A stretch of DNA of 64,000 nucleotides from Roseiarcus sp963749715. GTDB lineage: Bacteria; Pseudomonadota; Alphaproteobacteria; Rhizobiales; Beijerinckiaceae. Under the pieces are notes generated by a model. That model was not told the origin of the DNA, did no database searches, and saw only the letters and a program-made list of their open reading frames with translations. The stretch is from assembly GCA_963749715.1 (NCBI GenBank), contig CAVVNR010000006.1, positions 248,001 to 312,000 of the forward strand, read 5' to 3'. Position numbers and translations under genes: made by a program. Positions 62,165 through 64,000 of this stretch are shown here, in pieces. The first letter of the stretch is position 1; every line of letters begins with the position of its first letter.

Positions 62165-62935
62165 GTGGCGACAGAGTTGGGACCGGCGATCGATCCGATC
62201 CACCAATTCTCCATTCATCCGGTCGTTTCGATTCAGGTCGCGGGACACGACGTCTCTCTGACCAATTCGGGCCTCTATATGCTGCTCGCCGTCGCGCTCG
62301 CCTGTCTTCTGGTGGCGGCTGGCGCTCGCGGCGGCCCGGGGGTGCCCGGCCGCCTCCAGGCGATGGCGGAAATGGCCTACGAGTTCATCGCCGGCATGGT
62401 GCGCTCAGCCGCCGGCGAGGCCGGCATGCGGTTTTTTCCGCTGGTCTTCTGCATCTTTTTCTTCATCGTGGTCTGCAATCTGATTGGCATCATCCCGTAT
62501 TCGTTCACGGTGACGAGCCAGATCATCATCACGGCCGCATTTGCGCTTCTTGTGTTCTTCACCGTCGTGATCGTGGGGATCAAGGATCACGGACTGCAAT
62601 TCTTCAAAGTGTTCGTGCCGCCGGACGTGCCGATCTACATCCTGCCGTTGGTGGTGGCGATCGAGGTATTCTCCTTCTTCGTGCGTCCGGTCAGCCATTC
62701 GGTGCGCTTGTTCGCCAATATGCTCGCCGGCCATATCACCCTCAACGTGTTCGGCAGCTTCGTCGTGATGCTGCTTGGAGCGGGCGCGCTGTTCAAGGCG
62801 TTCGCGGTGCTGCCCTTCCTGATGACGATCGGGCTCTTCGCCCTCGAGCTGCTCGTCGCATTCCTGCAAGCCTACGTGTTCGCGATGTTGACGTGCATGT
62901 ATCTCAACGACGCGCTCCACCCCGGCGGGCACTAG
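62165..62935 (+). CDS. atpB: ATP synthase F0 subunit a
   Basis: 256 aa, GTG start. Membrane stator part of the proton channel. Five or six helices; the essential arginine lies in VRPVSHSVRLFANMLAGH, and the C-terminal ELLVAFLQAYVFAMLTCMYL holds the Gln/Glu path residues. N-terminal IHQFSIHPVV is typical. Operon with atpI, atpE, atpF' and atpF. Confidence 0.95.
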   Translation: MATELGPAIDPIHQFSIHPVVSIQVAGHDVSLTNSGLYMLLAVALACLLVAAGARGGPGVPGRLQAMAEMAYEFIAGMVRSAAGEAGMRFFPLVFCIFFFIVVCNLIGIIPYSFTVTSQIIITAAFALLVFFTVVIVGIKDHGLQFFKVFVPPDVPIYILPLVVAIEVFSFFVRPVSHSVRLFANMLAGHITLNVFGSFVVMLLGAGALFKAFAVLPFLMTIGLFALELLVAFLQAYVFAMLTCMYLNDALHPGGH

Positions 62936-62990
62936 CCTTCAAATCAACCGCATAGCTTCTAGCTTCTCGAGGCGCATTAAGGAGTCACAA

Positions 62991-63230
62991 ATGGAACCCC
63001 ATGAGCTTGCCATCGCGGCGAAATATGTCGGCGCGGGCCTCGCCGCGATCGGAACGGGCGCCGCCGGCATTGGCGTGGGCACGTTGTTCGGCCAGTTCCT
63101 GAATGGCGCGCTGCGCAACCCCTCCGCGGTCGAAGGCCAGTTCGGCCGCCTGATCTTCGGGTTCGCGGTGACTGAGGCGCTGGGCATTTTTGCGCTTCTG
63201 ATCGCGTTCCTGTTGCTGTTCGCGGTCTGA
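62991..63230 (+). CDS. atpE: ATP synthase F0 subunit c
   Basis: 79 aa hairpin of two helices with the polar loop RNPSAVEGQFG. The proton-carrying residue is E62 (VTEALGIF). The first helix is Gly/Ala-rich (GTGAAGIGVGTLFG), as in alphaproteobacterial c rings. RBS AAGGAGTC. A hairpin in the gap after it (63260-63282) may help its higher expression. Confidence 0.96.
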   Translation: MEPHELAIAAKYVGAGLAAIGTGAAGIGVGTLFGQFLNGALRNPSAVEGQFGRLIFGFAVTEALGIFALLIAFLLLFAV

Positions 63231-63259
63231 CGTTTCAGGCTTCTCTCTGCTGCTCGAAG

Positions 63260-63282
63260 GGAAGGCGCATCGGGCGCCTTCC
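63260..63282 (+). promoter_or_regulatory. Strong hairpin between atpE and atpF'
   Basis: Perfect 9-bp stem GGAAGGCGC (63260-63268) and GCGCCTTCC (63274-63282) with a 5-base loop, followed by GGCTCTTTATCTTCC. It lacks a clean T-run, so partial termination or protection of the upstream atpE mRNA from exonucleases is more likely than full termination. Subunit c is needed in about tenfold excess over a and b. Confidence 0.55.
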
Positions 63283-63310
63283 GGCTCTTTATCTTCCTTA
63301 AGGGTCCGTG

Positions 63311-63886
63311 ATGGCACAGTCGGCGCAATCGGCGCTCTCCGACACGACACAGACGCAGGTCGGTCAGGAAGGCGGCGCGCATTCGAACTTTCCTCCGTTC
63401 GACCCGAGCAACTTTCCCTCGCAGCTCGTCTGGTTCGCGATCGCCTTCGGGTTTCTCTACTGGTACATGTCCAAGCGCGGCTTGCCGGCGCTGGGGGCGG
63501 TGATCGACGGCCGCAAGGCGCAAATCGCGCGCGATCTCGACGCCGCGACGGCGATGCATCAGAAGGCCGACGAAGCGGCGGCCGCGCATGAGCGCACTTT
63601 GGCCGAGGCGCGGGCGAAGGCGCAGACCCTCGCCCAGGCCGCCCGCGACGCCGCGGCGGCCGACGCGCAAGCGAAGCGCAAGGTTCTGGAGGACGAGCTC
63701 GCAGCCAAGCTCGCGGCTGCCGAGCGCGACATCGCGGTGATGCGCGCCGGGGCGATGGCCAATGTCGCCGACGTCGCGCGCGAGGCGGCCGCGGCGATCG
63801 TTGAGCGCCTGGCGGGGCGCGCGGCCGATGCGGCGGCGGTAGCCGCCGCGGTCCGTTCGGTCAATCCCCTGAGCGGAGCCGCATGA
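63311..63886 (+). CDS. atpF': ATP synthase F0 subunit b'
   Basis: 191 aa starting at ATG 63311. A polar head (SALSDTTQTQVGQEGGAHSN) is followed by one membrane helix (FPSQLVWFAIAFGFLYWYMS) and a long Ala/Glu/Lys-rich helix that forms the peripheral stalk (AHERTLAEARAKAQTLAQAA). A separate b' gene next to b is normal in photosynthetic and other Alphaproteobacteria. Overlaps atpF as ATGA. Confidence 0.93.
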   Translation: MAQSAQSALSDTTQTQVGQEGGAHSNFPPFDPSNFPSQLVWFAIAFGFLYWYMSKRGLPALGAVIDGRKAQIARDLDAATAMHQKADEAAAAHERTLAEARAKAQTLAQAARDAAAADAQAKRKVLEDELAAKLAAAERDIAVMRAGAMANVADVAREAAAAIVERLAGRAADAAAVAAAVRSVNPLSGAA

Positions 63887-64000
63887 TGGAATTCGACGCG
63901 GAGTTCTTCGTCCTTCTCGGGTTCCTCGTGTTCGTCGGCGTGCTCATTTATTTCGGCTCCCATCGTTTGGTGCTCAAGGCGCTCGACGCGCGCGGCGAAG
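63883..64000 (+). CDS. atpF: ATP synthase F0 subunit b, 3'-partial
   Basis: Only the first 39 codons lie in the window: MMEFDAEFFVLLGFLVFVGV, continuing LIYFGSHRLVLKALDARGE. The membrane helix and the start of the stalk helix are typical of subunit b. ATG 63883 overlaps the atpF' stop; ATG 63886 is an alternative start. Confidence 0.9.
   Translation, partial: MMEFDAEFFVLLGFLVFVGVLIYFGSHRLVLKALDARGE

Overview
The window is high-GC DNA from an alphaproteobacterium, most likely of the order Hyphomicrobiales (Rhizobiales). Supporting points are the F0 gene order atpI-atpB-atpE-atpF'-atpF with a separate b' subunit, an MbfA-type ferritin/VIT1 iron exporter, a short CspA, a stand-alone YgfZ next to dihydroorotase, and palindromic intergenic repeats of the kind common in this order. 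Genus cannot be fixed from sequence alone. I see no rRNA, tRNA or CRISPR array.

Layout. 1-11600: cation antiporter (cut by the window edge), a NodB-like exported protein, a pyridoxal reductase homologue, SDR and EamA transporter, sterol-desaturase-like hydroxylase, MarC, xylulokinase, cold-shock protein, FAD amine oxidase. 11700-24000: glutaryl-CoA dehydrogenase with a CoA-transferase, LOG family protein, superoxide dismutase, UspA, YgfZ, dihydroorotase, a TIR-membrane-LprI fusion, MaoC/SDR pair, flavin reductase, nitrilase-family amidase. 24315-31135: one tightly packed operon for corrinoid/tetrahydrofolate methyl transfer (corrinoid protein, SRPBCC, DUF1638, PF13769 protein, MetV, MetF, methyl-THF:corrinoid methyltransferase, ASKHA/2Fe-2S corrinoid activator), with no substrate methyltransferase in view. 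33580-38400: an eroded accessory stretch with an IS1-like transposase remnant, lower-GC debris, folC carrying an in-frame palindromic element, and a decayed VapBC-type module between 50-bp direct repeats of the folC 3' end. 38400-50800: ubiA, glk, a Dcm-Vsr methylation/repair pair, ppc, a CLC channel, proB, mbfA. 50900-58300: exported proteins (two PEP-CTERM proteins, a Tat-type PIMT, a ring-opening amidohydrolase, DUF3237, tannase, a ClpP-like protein). 58356-64000: hisS, DUF1345, an enoyl-CoA hydratase, and the F0 part of ATP synthase.

How genes may work together. The corrinoid operon would move a methyl group from an unknown donor onto corrinoid protein, then to tetrahydrofolate, and oxidise it through MetF/MetV, with the ASKHA protein re-reducing accidentally oxidised corrinoid. 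gcdH and the CoA-transferase can activate and oxidise glutarate. Dcm makes 5-methylcytosine and Vsr repairs the T:G mismatches it causes.

Data caution. At least ten conserved genes (including ppc, folC and metF, where inactivation is unlikely) carry single-base frameshifts. Several can be repaired by removing one base so that GANTC, the CcrM methylation site, is left behind. Sequencing indels are therefore the likely cause of many of them; coordinates for those genes are given as full spans across the frameshift.
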